The notes under the pieces were generated by a model that was given only the letters and a program-made list of their open reading frames with translations, was not told the DNA's origin and made no database searches. A stretch of DNA of 64,000 bases, from assembly GCF_963920485.1 (NCBI RefSeq), contig NZ_OY986431.1:1426001-1490000 (forward strand), in the 5' to 3' direction. The stretch comes from Cyanobium usitatum str. Tous. Lineage in GTDB: Bacteria; Cyanobacteriota; Cyanobacteriia; PCC-6307; Cyanobiaceae. A program made the translations under genes and the position numbers. Positions 51,801 to 59,175 of the stretch are shown here, one piece after another; the stretch's first letter is position 1; the number at the start of each line of letters is the position of its first letter.

Positions 51801-54800
51801 CCGTCAGGCTCAGGCCATCCGCTGACAGAAACAGCAGCACTGGTGTTCCGTTCGACGTCAGACCAGAAGACACTCCCGTGATATTCCCGGCTGTCAGTCC
51901 ACTTGTCGTCGATACAAACTTGAACCCCGATGCAGCAACAGTTCCGGCACCATCCGCACCATAATCTGCCGTGATCGATGCCTCGAATGCTGCCTTCACA
52001 TCGAAGTCAGCTACTCCAGCACCATCTACATTATCTGTCCCTGGAATTACATCATCATTGCCACCTTCTGCTCCGCCATCAGAGGTCAGCAGCGACAAAC
52101 CGCTCAGATCCACTGCAGCTGGAATTACCTCTGCAGGACCATCATCAGCAAAAACAAACTGGCCGCTGATTGTCCCTGACGTCACCGTCTGCTCGACAAA
52201 ATCTCCGTCCGCATCCGTCGTCTTAACAGTCCCGCTGATCGCAAGATTGATCGCGCTCAGATCAACCACCTGATCGCTATAAACACCGTCATAGTCCGGG
52301 CCGGATCCTCCATCTTCCCCAGGGGCCGCATGATCCAAATTCAGAAGCTGCGTCTGTGTCACCGCTCCCGTTGGTCCATCAATCGTCACCGTGAACACCG
52401 TGGGACCTACATCGCCAGCCTTGCCCGTCAGGCTCAGGCCATCCGCTGACAGAAACAGCAGCACTGGTGTTCCGTTCGACGTCAGACCAGAAGACACTCC
52501 CGTGATATTCCCGGCTGTCAGTCCACTTGTCGTCGATACAAACTTGAACCCCGATGCAGCAACAGTTCCGGCACCATCCGCACCATAATCTGCCGTGATC
52601 GATGCCTCGAATGCTGCCTTCACATCGAAGTCAGCTACTCCAACACCATCTACATTATCTGTCCCTGGAATTACATCATCATTGCCACCTTCTGCTCCGC
52701 CATCAGAGGTCAGCAGCGACAAACCGCTCAGATCCACTGCAGCTGGAATTACCTCTGCAGGACCATCATCAGCAAAAACAAACTGGCCGCTGATTGTCCC
52801 TGACGTCACCGTCTGCTCGACAAAATCTCCGTCCGCATCCGTCGTCTTAACAGTCCCGCTGATCGCAAGATTGATCGCGCTCAGATCAACCACCTGATCG
52901 CTATAAACACCGTCATAGTCCGGGCCGGATCCTCCATCTTCCCCAGGGGCCGCATGATCCAAATTCAGAAGCTGCGTCTGTGTCACCGCTCCCGTTGGTC
53001 CATCAATCGTCACCGTGAACACCGTGGGACCTACATCGCCAGCCTTGCCCGTCAGGCTCAGGCCATCCGCTGACAGAAACAGCAGCACTGGTGTTCCGTT
53101 CGACGTCAGACCAGAAGACACTCCCGTGATATTCCCGGCTGTCAGTCCACTTGTCGTCGATACAAACTTGAACCCCGATGCAGCAACAGTTCCGGCACCA
53201 TCCGCACCATAATCTGCCGTGATCGATGCCTCGAATGCTGCCTTCACATCGAAGTCAGCTACTCCAACACCATCTACATTATCTGTCCCTGGAATTACAT
53301 CATCATTGCCACCTTCTGCTCCGCCATCAGAGGTCAGCAGCGACAAACCGCTCAGATCCACTGCAGCTGGAATTACCTCTGCAGGACCATCATCAGCAAA
53401 AACAAACTGGCCGCTGATTGTCCCTGACGTCACCGTCTGCTCGACAAAATCTCCGTCCGCATCCGTCGTCTTAACAGTCCCGCTGATCGCAAGATTGATC
53501 GCGCTCAGATCAACCACCTGATCGCTATAAACACCGTCATAGTCCGGGCCGGATCCTCCATCTTCCCCAGGGGCCGCATGATCCAAATTCAGAAGCTGCG
53601 TCTGTGTCACCGCTCCCGTTGGTCCATCAATCGTCACCGTGAACACCGTGGGACCTACATCGCCAGCCTTGCCCGTCAGGCTCAGGCCATCCGCTGACAG
53701 AAACAGCAGCACTGGTGTTCCGTTCGACGTCAGACCAGAAGACACTCCCGTGATATTCCCGGCTGTCAGTCCACTTGTCGTCGATACAAACTTGAACCCC
53801 GATGCAGCAACAGTTCCGGCACCATCCGCACCATAATCTGCCGTGATCGATGCCTCGAATGCTGCCTTCACATCGAAGTCAGCTACTCCAGCACCATCTA
53901 CATTATCTGTCCCTGGAATTACATCATCATTGCCACCTTCTGCTCCGCCATCAGAGGTCAGCAGCGACAAACCGCTCAGATCCACTGCAGCTGGAATTAC
54001 CTCTGCAGGACCATCATCAGCAAAAACAAACTGACCGCTGATTGTCCCTGACGTCACCGTCTGCTCGACAAAATCTCCGTCCGCATCCGTCGTCTTAACA
54101 GTCCCGCTGATCGCAAGATTGATCGCGCTCAGATCAACCACCTGATCGCTATAAACACCGTCATAGTCCGGGCCGGATCCTCCATCTTCCCCAGGGGCCG
54201 CATGATCCAAATTCAGAAGCTGCGTCTGTGTCACCGCTCCCGTTGGTCCATCAATCGTCACCGTGAACACCGTGGGACCTACATCGCCAGCCTTGCCCGT
54301 CAGGCTCAGGCCATCCGCTGACAGAAACAGCAGCACTGGTGTTCCGTTCGACGTCAGACCAGAAGACACTCCCGTGATATTCCCGGCTGTCAGTCCACTT
54401 GTCGTCGATACAAACTTGAACCCCGATGCAGCAACAGTTCCGGCACCATCCGCACCATAATCTGCCGTGATCGATGCCTCGAATGCTGCCTTCACATCGA
54501 AGTCAGCTACTCCAACACCATCTACATTATCTGTCCCTGGAATTACATCATCATTGCCACCTTCTGCTCCGCCATCAGAGGTCAGCAGCGACAAACCGCT
54601 CAGATCCACTGCAGCTGGAATTACCTCTGCAGGACCATCATCAGCAAAAACAAACTGGCCGCTGATTGTCCCTGACGTCACCGTCTGCTCGACAAAATCT
54701 CCGTCCGCATCCGTCGTCTTAACAGTCCCGCTGATCGCAAGATTGATCGCGCTCAGATCAACCACCTGATCGCTATAAACACCGTCATAGTCCGGGCCGG

Positions 54801-57800
54801 ATCCTCCATCTTCCCCAGGGGCCGCATGATCCAAATTCAGAAGCTGCGTCTGTGTCACCGCTCCCGTTGGTCCATCAATCGTCACCGTGAACACCGTGGG
54901 ACCTACATCGCCAGCCTTGCCCGTCAGGCTCAGGCCATCCGCTGACAGAAACAGCAGCACTGGTGTTCCGTTCGACGTCAGACCAGAAGACACTCCCGTG
55001 ATATTCCCGGCTGTCAGTCCACTTGTCGTCGATACAAACTTGAACCCCGATGCAGCAACAGTTCCGGCACCATCCGCACCATAATCTGCCGTGATCGATG
55101 CCTCGAATGCTGCCTTCACATCGAAGTCAGCTACTCCAACACCATCTACATTATCTGTCCCTGGAATTACATCATCATTGCCACCTTCTGCTCCGCCATC
55201 AGAGGTCAGCAGCGACAAACCGCTCAGATCCACTGCAGCTGGAATTACCTCTGCAGGACCATCATCAGCAAAAACAAACTGGCCGCTGATTGTCCCTGAC
55301 GTCACCGTCTGCTCGACAAAATCTCCGTCCGCATCCGTCGTCTTAACAGTCCCGCTGATCGCAAGATTGATCGCGCTCAGATCAACCACCTGATCGCTAT
55401 AAACACCGTCATAGTCCGGGCCGGATCCTCCATCTTCCCCAGGGGCCGCATGATCCAAATTCAGAAGCTGCGTCTGTGTCACCGCTCCCGTTGGTCCATC
55501 AATCGTCACCGTGAACACCGTGGGACCTACATCGCCAGCCTTGCCCGTCAGGCTCAGGCCATCCGCTGACAGAAACAGCAGCACTGGTGTTCCGTTCGAC
55601 GTCAGACCAGAAGACACTCCCGTGATATTCCCGGCTGTCAGTCCACTTGTCGTCGATACAAACTTGAACCCCGATGCAGCAACAGTTCCGGCACCATCCG
55701 CACCATAATCTGCCGTGATCGATGCCTCGAATGCTGCCTTCACATCGAAGTCAGCTACTCCAACACCATCTACATTATCTGTCCCTGGAATTACATCATC
55801 ATTGCCACCTTCTGCTCCGCCATCAGAGGTCAGCAGCGACAAACCGCTCAGATCCACTGCAGCTGGAATTACCTCTGCAGGACCATCATCAGCAAAAACA
55901 AACTGGCCGCTGATTGTCCCTGACGTCACCGTCTGCTCGACAAAATCTCCGTCCGCATCCGTCGTCTTAACAGTCCCGCTGATCGCAAGATTGATCGCGC
56001 TCAGATCAACCACCTGATCGCTATAAACACCGTCATAGTCCGGGCCGGATCCTCCATCTTCCCCAGGGGCCGCATGATCCAAATTCAGAAGCTGCGTCTG
56101 TGTCACCGCTCCCGTTGGTCCATCAATCGTCACCGTGAACACCGTGGGACCTACATCGCCAGCCTTGCCCGTCAGGCTCAGGCCATCCGCTGACAGAAAC
56201 AGCAGCACTGGTGTTCCGTTCGACGTCAGACCAGAAGACACTCCCGTGATATTCCCGGCTGTCAGTCCACTTGTCGTCGATACAAACTTGAACCCCGATG
56301 CAGCAACAGTTCCGGCACCATCCGCACCATAATCTGCCGTGATCGATGCCTCGAATGCTGCCTTCACATCGAAGTCAGCTACTCCAACACCATCTACATT
56401 ATCTGTCCCTGGAATTACATCATCATTGCCACCTTCTGCTCCGCCATCAGAGGTCAGCAGCGACAAACCGCTCAGATCCACTGCAGCTGGAATTACCTCT
56501 GCAGGACCATCATCAGCAAAAACAAACACCCCCTGTCCAATATTCAACGTGCCAGAAGCCTGGTCATCGTCAAAGTCAGTGACCGTCTGCTGAACCTGCA
56601 GCAGATCTGCAACTGTGGTTGTGAGGGTGACAGATTCATCGTTGCTCGTCGGATCTGGATGCCAGATCGCTGATAGCTGGGTGAGCGAGAGATCCCCATC
56701 CAAATTGATGGTGATCTGGAAATAATCAACGCCACCAACTGAGCCGATCACCGGCGAGGTTGGAGAAGCCTGGGAAAGCAGAATTTCACCACCTTGAGCA
56801 CCGTTGATGCCGAGGGCAAACAGGCCCGAGGGGATACCGGTGCCATTCAATACCAAAGCATAAGAAACTGATCCAGGGCCATCAGCCCCGAAACCGAACT
56901 GGGTACCAGGATCAGCGCTGCTGTCGAAGAACTGGCTGACGTCAACAGACACCGTGTCGAAGCCACCGGCATTCTCGGTTCCACCAGCAGTGCCGATCTC
57001 ACCGACACTCTCATCCACGATCAGCTGCGGAAGCGCTTCAGTGGAAGCCAACACAAACGGCGTGGCATCCACAATTCGAATGCCGCCAGTAGCGGTGGCA
57101 GTAGCACCACCCAGGTCTGCAACGGTCACCGAAATCGGCACAAATGCCGAGTTTTGATCAATATTTGGATTGCCCAGGGGATTGGCGTTGTCCACCGGGC
57201 TGGTGAGCGTGAAGCTGAAGCTGATAACCCCGGTGGCTGGATCAAAGCTCTGCAGGGTGACCACACCTTCCGTTTCCGTGTCACCATCTCCCGCTTCCAG
57301 AGGGATCTGGAAGGTGGGGCTAAGTGGATCGATTGAGAGCAGCTGGCTGAGCGTGAACAGCTGACCCGCAATCAGCACGGTGGCGATATCGGCGATGCCA
57401 TCGGGATCGCCAATCACGATCGTGCCCTGAGTGGTAGCGAACTGCGACAGGCCAGCCTCCAGGCCCACTTCCGACACCAAGCCGGGGGGCAGCTGGATCA
57501 AAGGATCGCTGCGCAGCTCCTCGTTGAAGTTGTCGTCGTTATTACCTAGATCGCTATCACTATCCGTGGGTGCAGCCGGATTCGACGGCAGAACGAACAC
57601 GGTGGGAGGGCCGTTGGGTTCTTCAGGGGGAGGCTCAGGTGCAGGAGGTACAGGTGCAGGAGGTACAGGTGCAGGAGGCTCGGGTGCAGGAGGCTCAGGA
57701 GCTGGCTCCTCTGCAGCTACGGGGTCTGCAATCTCCTGCAGGGTCGGGGCAAATTGAGCCACGCCCCTTTGGGCGATTACGGGCTCTTCATTCGCCAAGG

Positions 57801-58083
57801 TGGTTGGCGGTGGCACCAAGGGCACTCCGCCGCTGCCGCCGCCGACGTCGGTTTGAGGCTCGGGAATGTCCTGGCTGACGGCAACCGCTGGAGGCTGACT
57901 CTCAGGAGCCATCTCAGTGATGGTGTTATCGGTGCCATCACCGAAGCCAGTGTTGCCACCAGGGTTTTCAGAGCTACCAGCTGGGTTAACGATGCTGGCG
58001 TCCTGAACGTTGCCCGCCAGCCGATCCCTGTCCTCATCAAAGGCAGCGCCGTCGGTGAGAATCGTGTTTAGGTCGTCAGCCAT
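45838..58083 (-). CDS. Giant repetitive type I secreted adhesin with two VWA domains
   Basis: About 4,081 residues from the ATG at 58083; a GTG at 58110 adds nine. Order: N-terminal motif DEDRDRLAGN and PAGSSENPGGNTG; a Pro/Glu-rich linker (about 115-170); cadherin-like region; ten almost identical 208-residue repeats (about 520-2600) of T1SS-143/DUF5801 type (FVFADDGPAEVIPAAVDLSG); more VCBS-like repeats; two von Willebrand A domains with MIDAS motifs DISGSMGS (about 2810) and DISGSMND (about 3455); Ca2+-binding DYNGDGLI and DADANGVKDG (about 3830-3880); and an acidic C-terminus. It is probably exported by the HlyD/ABC pair at 60.8-64 kb and mediates attachment. Confidence 0.88.
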   Translation of the reverse strand: MADDLNTILTDGAAFDEDRDRLAGNVQDASIVNPAGSSENPGGNTGFGDGTDNTITEMAPESQPPAVAVSQDIPEPQTDVGGGSGGVPLVPPPTTLANEEPVIAQRGVAQFAPTLQEIADPVAAEEPAPEPPAPEPPAPVPPAPVPPAPEPPPEEPNGPPTVFVLPSNPAAPTDSDSDLGNNDDNFNEELRSDPLIQLPPGLVSEVGLEAGLSQFATTQGTIVIGDPDGIADIATVLIAGQLFTLSQLLSIDPLSPTFQIPLEAGDGDTETEGVVTLQSFDPATGVISFSFTLTSPVDNANPLGNPNIDQNSAFVPISVTVADLGGATATATGGIRIVDATPFVLASTEALPQLIVDESVGEIGTAGGTENAGGFDTVSVDVSQFFDSSADPGTQFGFGADGPGSVSYALVLNGTGIPSGLFALGINGAQGGEILLSQASPTSPVIGSVGGVDYFQITINLDGDLSLTQLSAIWHPDPTSNDESVTLTTTVADLLQVQQTVTDFDDDQASGTLNIGQGVFVFADDGPAEVIPAAVDLSGLSLLTSDGGAEGGNDDVIPGTDNVDGVGVADFDVKAAFEASITADYGADGAGTVAASGFKFVSTTSGLTAGNITGVSSGLTSNGTPVLLFLSADGLSLTGKAGDVGPTVFTVTIDGPTGAVTQTQLLNLDHAAPGEDGGSGPDYDGVYSDQVVDLSAINLAISGTVKTTDADGDFVEQTVTSGTISGQFVFADDGPAEVIPAAVDLSGLSLLTSDGGAEGGNDDVIPGTDNVDGVGVADFDVKAAFEASITADYGADGAGTVAASGFKFVSTTSGLTAGNITGVSSGLTSNGTPVLLFLSADGLSLTGKAGDVGPTVFTVTIDGPTGAVTQTQLLNLDHAAPGEDGGSGPDYDGVYSDQVVDLSAINLAISGTVKTTDADGDFVEQTVTSGTISGQFVFADDGPAEVIPAAVDLSGLSLLTSDGGAEGGNDDVIPGTDNVDGVGVADFDVKAAFEASITADYGADGAGTVAASGFKFVSTTSGLTAGNITGVSSGLTSNGTPVLLFLSADGLSLTGKAGDVGPTVFTVTIDGPTGAVTQTQLLNLDHAAPGEDGGSGPDYDGVYSDQVVDLSAINLAISGTVKTTDADGDFVEQTVTSGTISGQFVFADDGPAEVIPAAVDLSGLSLLTSDGGAEGGNDDVIPGTDNVDGVGVADFDVKAAFEASITADYGADGAGTVAASGFKFVSTTSGLTAGNITGVSSGLTSNGTPVLLFLSADGLSLTGKAGDVGPTVFTVTIDGPTGAVTQTQLLNLDHAAPGEDGGSGPDYDGVYSDQVVDLSAINLAISGTVKTTDADGDFVEQTVTSGTISGQFVFADDGPAEVIPAAVDLSGLSLLTSDGGAEGGNDDVIPGTDNVDGAGVADFDVKAAFEASITADYGADGAGTVAASGFKFVSTTSGLTAGNITGVSSGLTSNGTPVLLFLSADGLSLTGKAGDVGPTVFTVTIDGPTGAVTQTQLLNLDHAAPGEDGGSGPDYDGVYSDQVVDLSAINLAISGTVKTTDADGDFVEQTVTSGTISGQFVFADDGPAEVIPAAVDLSGLSLLTSDGGAEGGNDDVIPGTDNVDGVGVADFDVKAAFEASITADYGADGAGTVAASGFKFVSTTSGLTAGNITGVSSGLTSNGTPVLLFLSADGLSLTGKAGDVGPTVFTVTIDGPTGAVTQTQLLNLDHAAPGEDGGSGPDYDGVYSDQVVDLSAINLAISGTVKTTDADGDFVEQTVTSGTISGQFVFADDGPAEVIPAAVDLSGLSLLTSDGGAEGGNDDVIPGTDNVDGVGVADFDVKAAFEASITADYGADGAGTVAASGFKFVSTTSGLTAGNITGVSSGLTSNGTPVLLFLSADGLSLTGKAGDVGPTVFTVTIDGPTGAVTQTQLLNLDHAAPGEDGGSGPDYDGVYSDQVVDLSAINLAISGTVKTTDADGDFVEQTVTSGTISGQFVFADDGPAEVIPAAVDLSGLSLLTSDGGAEGGNDDVIPGTDNVDGAGVADFDVKAAFEASITADYGADGAGTVAASGFKFVSTTSGLTAGNITGVSSGLTSNGTPVLLFLSADGLSLTGKAGDVGPTVFTVTIDGPTGAVTQTQLLNLDHAAPGEDGGSGPDYDGVYSDQVVDLSAINLAISGTVKTTDADGDFVEQTVTSGTISGQFVFADDGPAEVIPAAVDLSGLSLLTSDGGAEGGNDDVIPGTDNVDGAGVADFDVKAAFEASITADYGADGAGTVAASGFKFVSTTSGLTAGNITGVSSGLTSNGTPVLLFLSADGLSLTGKAGDVGPTVFTVTIDGPTGAVTQTQLLNLDHAAPGEDGGSGPDYDGVYSDQVVDLSAINLAISGTVKTTDADGDFVEQTVTSGTISGQFVFADDGPAEVIPAAVDLSGLSLLTSDGGAEGGNDDVIPGTDNVDGVGVADFDVKAAFEASITADYGADGAGTVAASGFKFVSTTSGLTAGNITGVSSGLTSNGTPVLLFLSADGLSLTGKAGDVGPTVFTVTIDGPTGAVTQTQLLNLDHAAPGEDGGSGPDYDGVYSDQVVDLSAINLAISGTVKTTDADGDFVEQTVTSGTISGQFAFADDGPSITDAVVSGIVDEDGVVELAAPVGFGDGIAGGINDVSGEVVTAIGSIAALFQSGADQPLTYSLNASGTVTATGTEDGTLKSNGQSLAYSVSGVGTGIQTLTATTDGGANQVFVITLNENTGAYTFTLKDQLDHLTEDGLAGDNTENLADMVLNLGNLVQATDADGDNVSGNATSFQITVDDDTPIANPAIKIGNAQSLPTNLTLILDISGSMGSASGVSGLTRLALMKQTVNQLIDDYAAFGDVKVNVITFSTTALNPQAAWQDPSDAKSYIATLRDGGFTNYDDALNTAWKAFVGDSGRFDDGQNILYFLSDGVPNVSTLSSSPASPTYGTDDNDLGGGNGIDASEEADWAGFLRNFDIKAFAIGLGTGVSATQLNPIAYDGNGSGSNTDAIIVTDLNQLDATLSSTIEAPALVGTLIDGSTASTGADEGWIQSIVVGGVTYTWDQPTDAPSVSGVSSGSFNTDTYEWTVTTPEGATLKVDMDTGAYVYTPPASLSGDITEVVTYTITDNDGDSASSTLSLTINADDDVTLTGLDGAAPEILIDEDDLPSGSSPSDAALTKTGSFSFTALDGVGSVSIGSTSLIAGGSFVGGSPLVSTAAYGTLLITGFTPTTSGSGQITGGTFTYSYVLNDNATHSAGAGENGLTESLTVTVTDTDGDSDTASLDIQVIDDVPSLAVGSVTATVDEDGLSGGLPGGTGDVSGQVTTVNGNVSTLFKSGADGPLTYGFNTDTTVLPALTSGGVSLVYSIAGDTLSARAGISGPNVFTLKVEADGDYTFSLLKSLDHPVGQNENDLPIALGGILRATDSDGDSISAAANQLLITVDDDTPVANPATNSGQSSAQPTNLTLILDISGSMNDPSGVSGLSRLALMKQAVGKLIDGYDAFGDVKVNVITFSSTASNPQAIWQDPSAAKTFVGGLSARGSTNYDDALNEAWRAFISDTGRFADGQNILYFLSDGEPNENDLSNSSLPTYGTSDNNLGGGDGISYSEEDDWIGFLENFDIKAYSIGLGSGVSASKLDPIAYDGTGAGTNTPAIVVTNLSQLDATLSNTIAAPPLVGTLLDGVTAATGADGGWVQSVVVNGVTFSWDQSTDVSAVSGSSSGTSGTSGTFNTVTNEWTIATPQGAVFKVDMDTGSYLYTPPVPLTADLNQVLSYTVKDGDGDTASSTLSLSVALPSVTPIAIDLGGDGVSYLSLEQAVFNQSALGLFNVSWVGPEDGLLAYDYNGDGLITEAKEYVFALWGDRSDVATDMEALAAYFDADANGVKDGVLDASDTAWSYFGVWQDLNVDGVQDEGEFAYMADWGITSIGLSYNADSTTYAAADGDVLVYGQMEVTYEDGSTGLAEDVAFAVSSAQAQVSGPAATGQPVDTFIQDVAVPDEQLVEAEVASVADLVEQYVGENAVTDQAIAEYQQELALTEVPAAADMAADPAAIEPTADALAALDEVDALLPDDASDGIGMATDVVDDFSYAV
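50287..56526 (-). repeat. Ten tandem 624-bp repeats inside the adhesin gene
   Basis: Ten head-to-tail units of exactly 624 bp (208 codons). Reading the units by eye, I find variation at only two positions: one Ala/Val codon (Ala in the second, third and sixth units by plus-strand position, Val in the rest) and one silent Gly codon (units one and seven differ). The edges differ sharply from flanking repeats. Near identity even at silent sites points to very recent expansion or ongoing gene conversion. Confidence 0.97.
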
Positions 58084-58326
58084 GGAACTTGCAGCAATCT
58101 CTTGATTCACCCTATGCAGTGCATCCGACTACACCAATGGGAAATCACGGTGTTGTCACCCTGGAGGCGGCCCTGGAGCGGGTACAGGAGGCTAAAAAGC
58201 CTCAAATTCGCTGCGGTGCATGGGATTTAAGGTGTCTGAGAACTGGCTGAGAAATTACCCTGAAGACCATTCGGATCCGTCTACTCCAAAGCCAATAGCA
58301 TTGAGAAGAAGTCGATAACTTGCGAC
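58084..58326. promoter_or_regulatory. Divergent intergenic region, adhesin versus glycosyltransferase
   Basis: About 240 bp between the start of the giant adhesin (minus) and the glycosyltransferase (plus). It should hold both promoters. I see no clear -35/-10 pair or hairpin and no conserved small reading frame. Confidence 0.4.
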
Positions 58327-59175
58327 GTGGCGGCACCAACGGCACCGCTGCTATTTGTCTCCGTGGCCTCTTACAACGACCCGGAGCTGCTGCCCACCCT
58401 TCACGACGCCTACGCCAAAGCGGCCCACCCCGAGCTGCTGCGCTTCGGGGTGGTCGACCAATGCGTGGAGGATCGATATAAAGCACTGCCCTCATGGAAG
58501 GAGCAAATTCGCTACCTCTGGATGCAAGCGCGCGATGCCCGGGGTGTTTGCTTTGCCCGCTCGATCATCCAGGGAATGATGGATGGGGAAGCGTATGTGC
58601 TGCAGATTGATTCCCACATGCGATTTGATCCCGAGTGGGATCGCATCCTGATCGATCAGCTCCGCAGAATCGGCGATGGCCGCGCGCTGCTCACCGCCTC
58701 GCCCATGCCTTGGACTCCAGAAGCTGGCAACACCCCTATGCCCGCAGGCAAGGTGATCAAGCTTGAACAGCATCCTGATTACCCATTGCGCAACCGGGCA
58801 TCCCTCCTGCCCAACCCCAGTGGTGAACCCATCCCGGGCCAGCGGCTAGCCGCCGGGTGTTTGTTTGCCGCTGGCCACCTCTACGACGAGGTGCCCTACG
58901 ACCCCCACCTCTATTTCAACGGGGAAGAGCTGGTGTACGCCCAACGCTTAATGGCCCGGGGCTGGACGATTTATCACCCCGCCGTGCTGCCCGTTTATCA
59001 CCTCTACAAACAAGCTGACGGGGATCCCAGCCTGGTGCACTGGGGCAAAACCGTGGAGCGCTACTGGGATCACCAGGCGCTGCGCAGCAAGGGCGAGCGA
59101 CGCATAGCCGAAGCCCAGGCGAATCGCCTGGGCCCGGTGTATTCCCTCCAGCCCGAGGAACGCCCCAGCACCTAG
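58327..59175 (+). CDS. GT60-like glycosyltransferase
   Basis: A 282-residue protein from a GTG at 58327. The pattern LFVSVASYNDPELLPTLHDA, RFGVVDQC, AREARG-like ARDARGVCFARS, YVLQIDSHMRFDPEWD and FNGEELVYAQRLMARGW resembles the GlcNAc-transferase family (PF11397, GT60) known from Skp1-hydroxyproline GlcNAc transferases and bacterial relatives. DSH replaces the usual DxD metal site, as in that family. It is soluble and cytoplasmic. Lying between two surface-protein genes rich in Pro and Thr, it may glycosylate one of them before export (inference). It overlaps the next gene's stop by four bases, convergently. Confidence 0.8.
   Translation: MAAPTAPLLFVSVASYNDPELLPTLHDAYAKAAHPELLRFGVVDQCVEDRYKALPSWKEQIRYLWMQARDARGVCFARSIIQGMMDGEAYVLQIDSHMRFDPEWDRILIDQLRRIGDGRALLTASPMPWTPEAGNTPMPAGKVIKLEQHPDYPLRNRASLLPNPSGEPIPGQRLAAGCLFAAGHLYDEVPYDPHLYFNGEELVYAQRLMARGWTIYHPAVLPVYHLYKQADGDPSLVHWGKTVERYWDHQALRSKGERRIAEAQANRLGPVYSLQPEERPST

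Noticed and set aside
50092-56593. Periodic plus-strand reading frames of 63-100 codons across the adhesin gene
   Set aside because: They recur every 624 bp and are antisense shadows of the repeated coding sequence.
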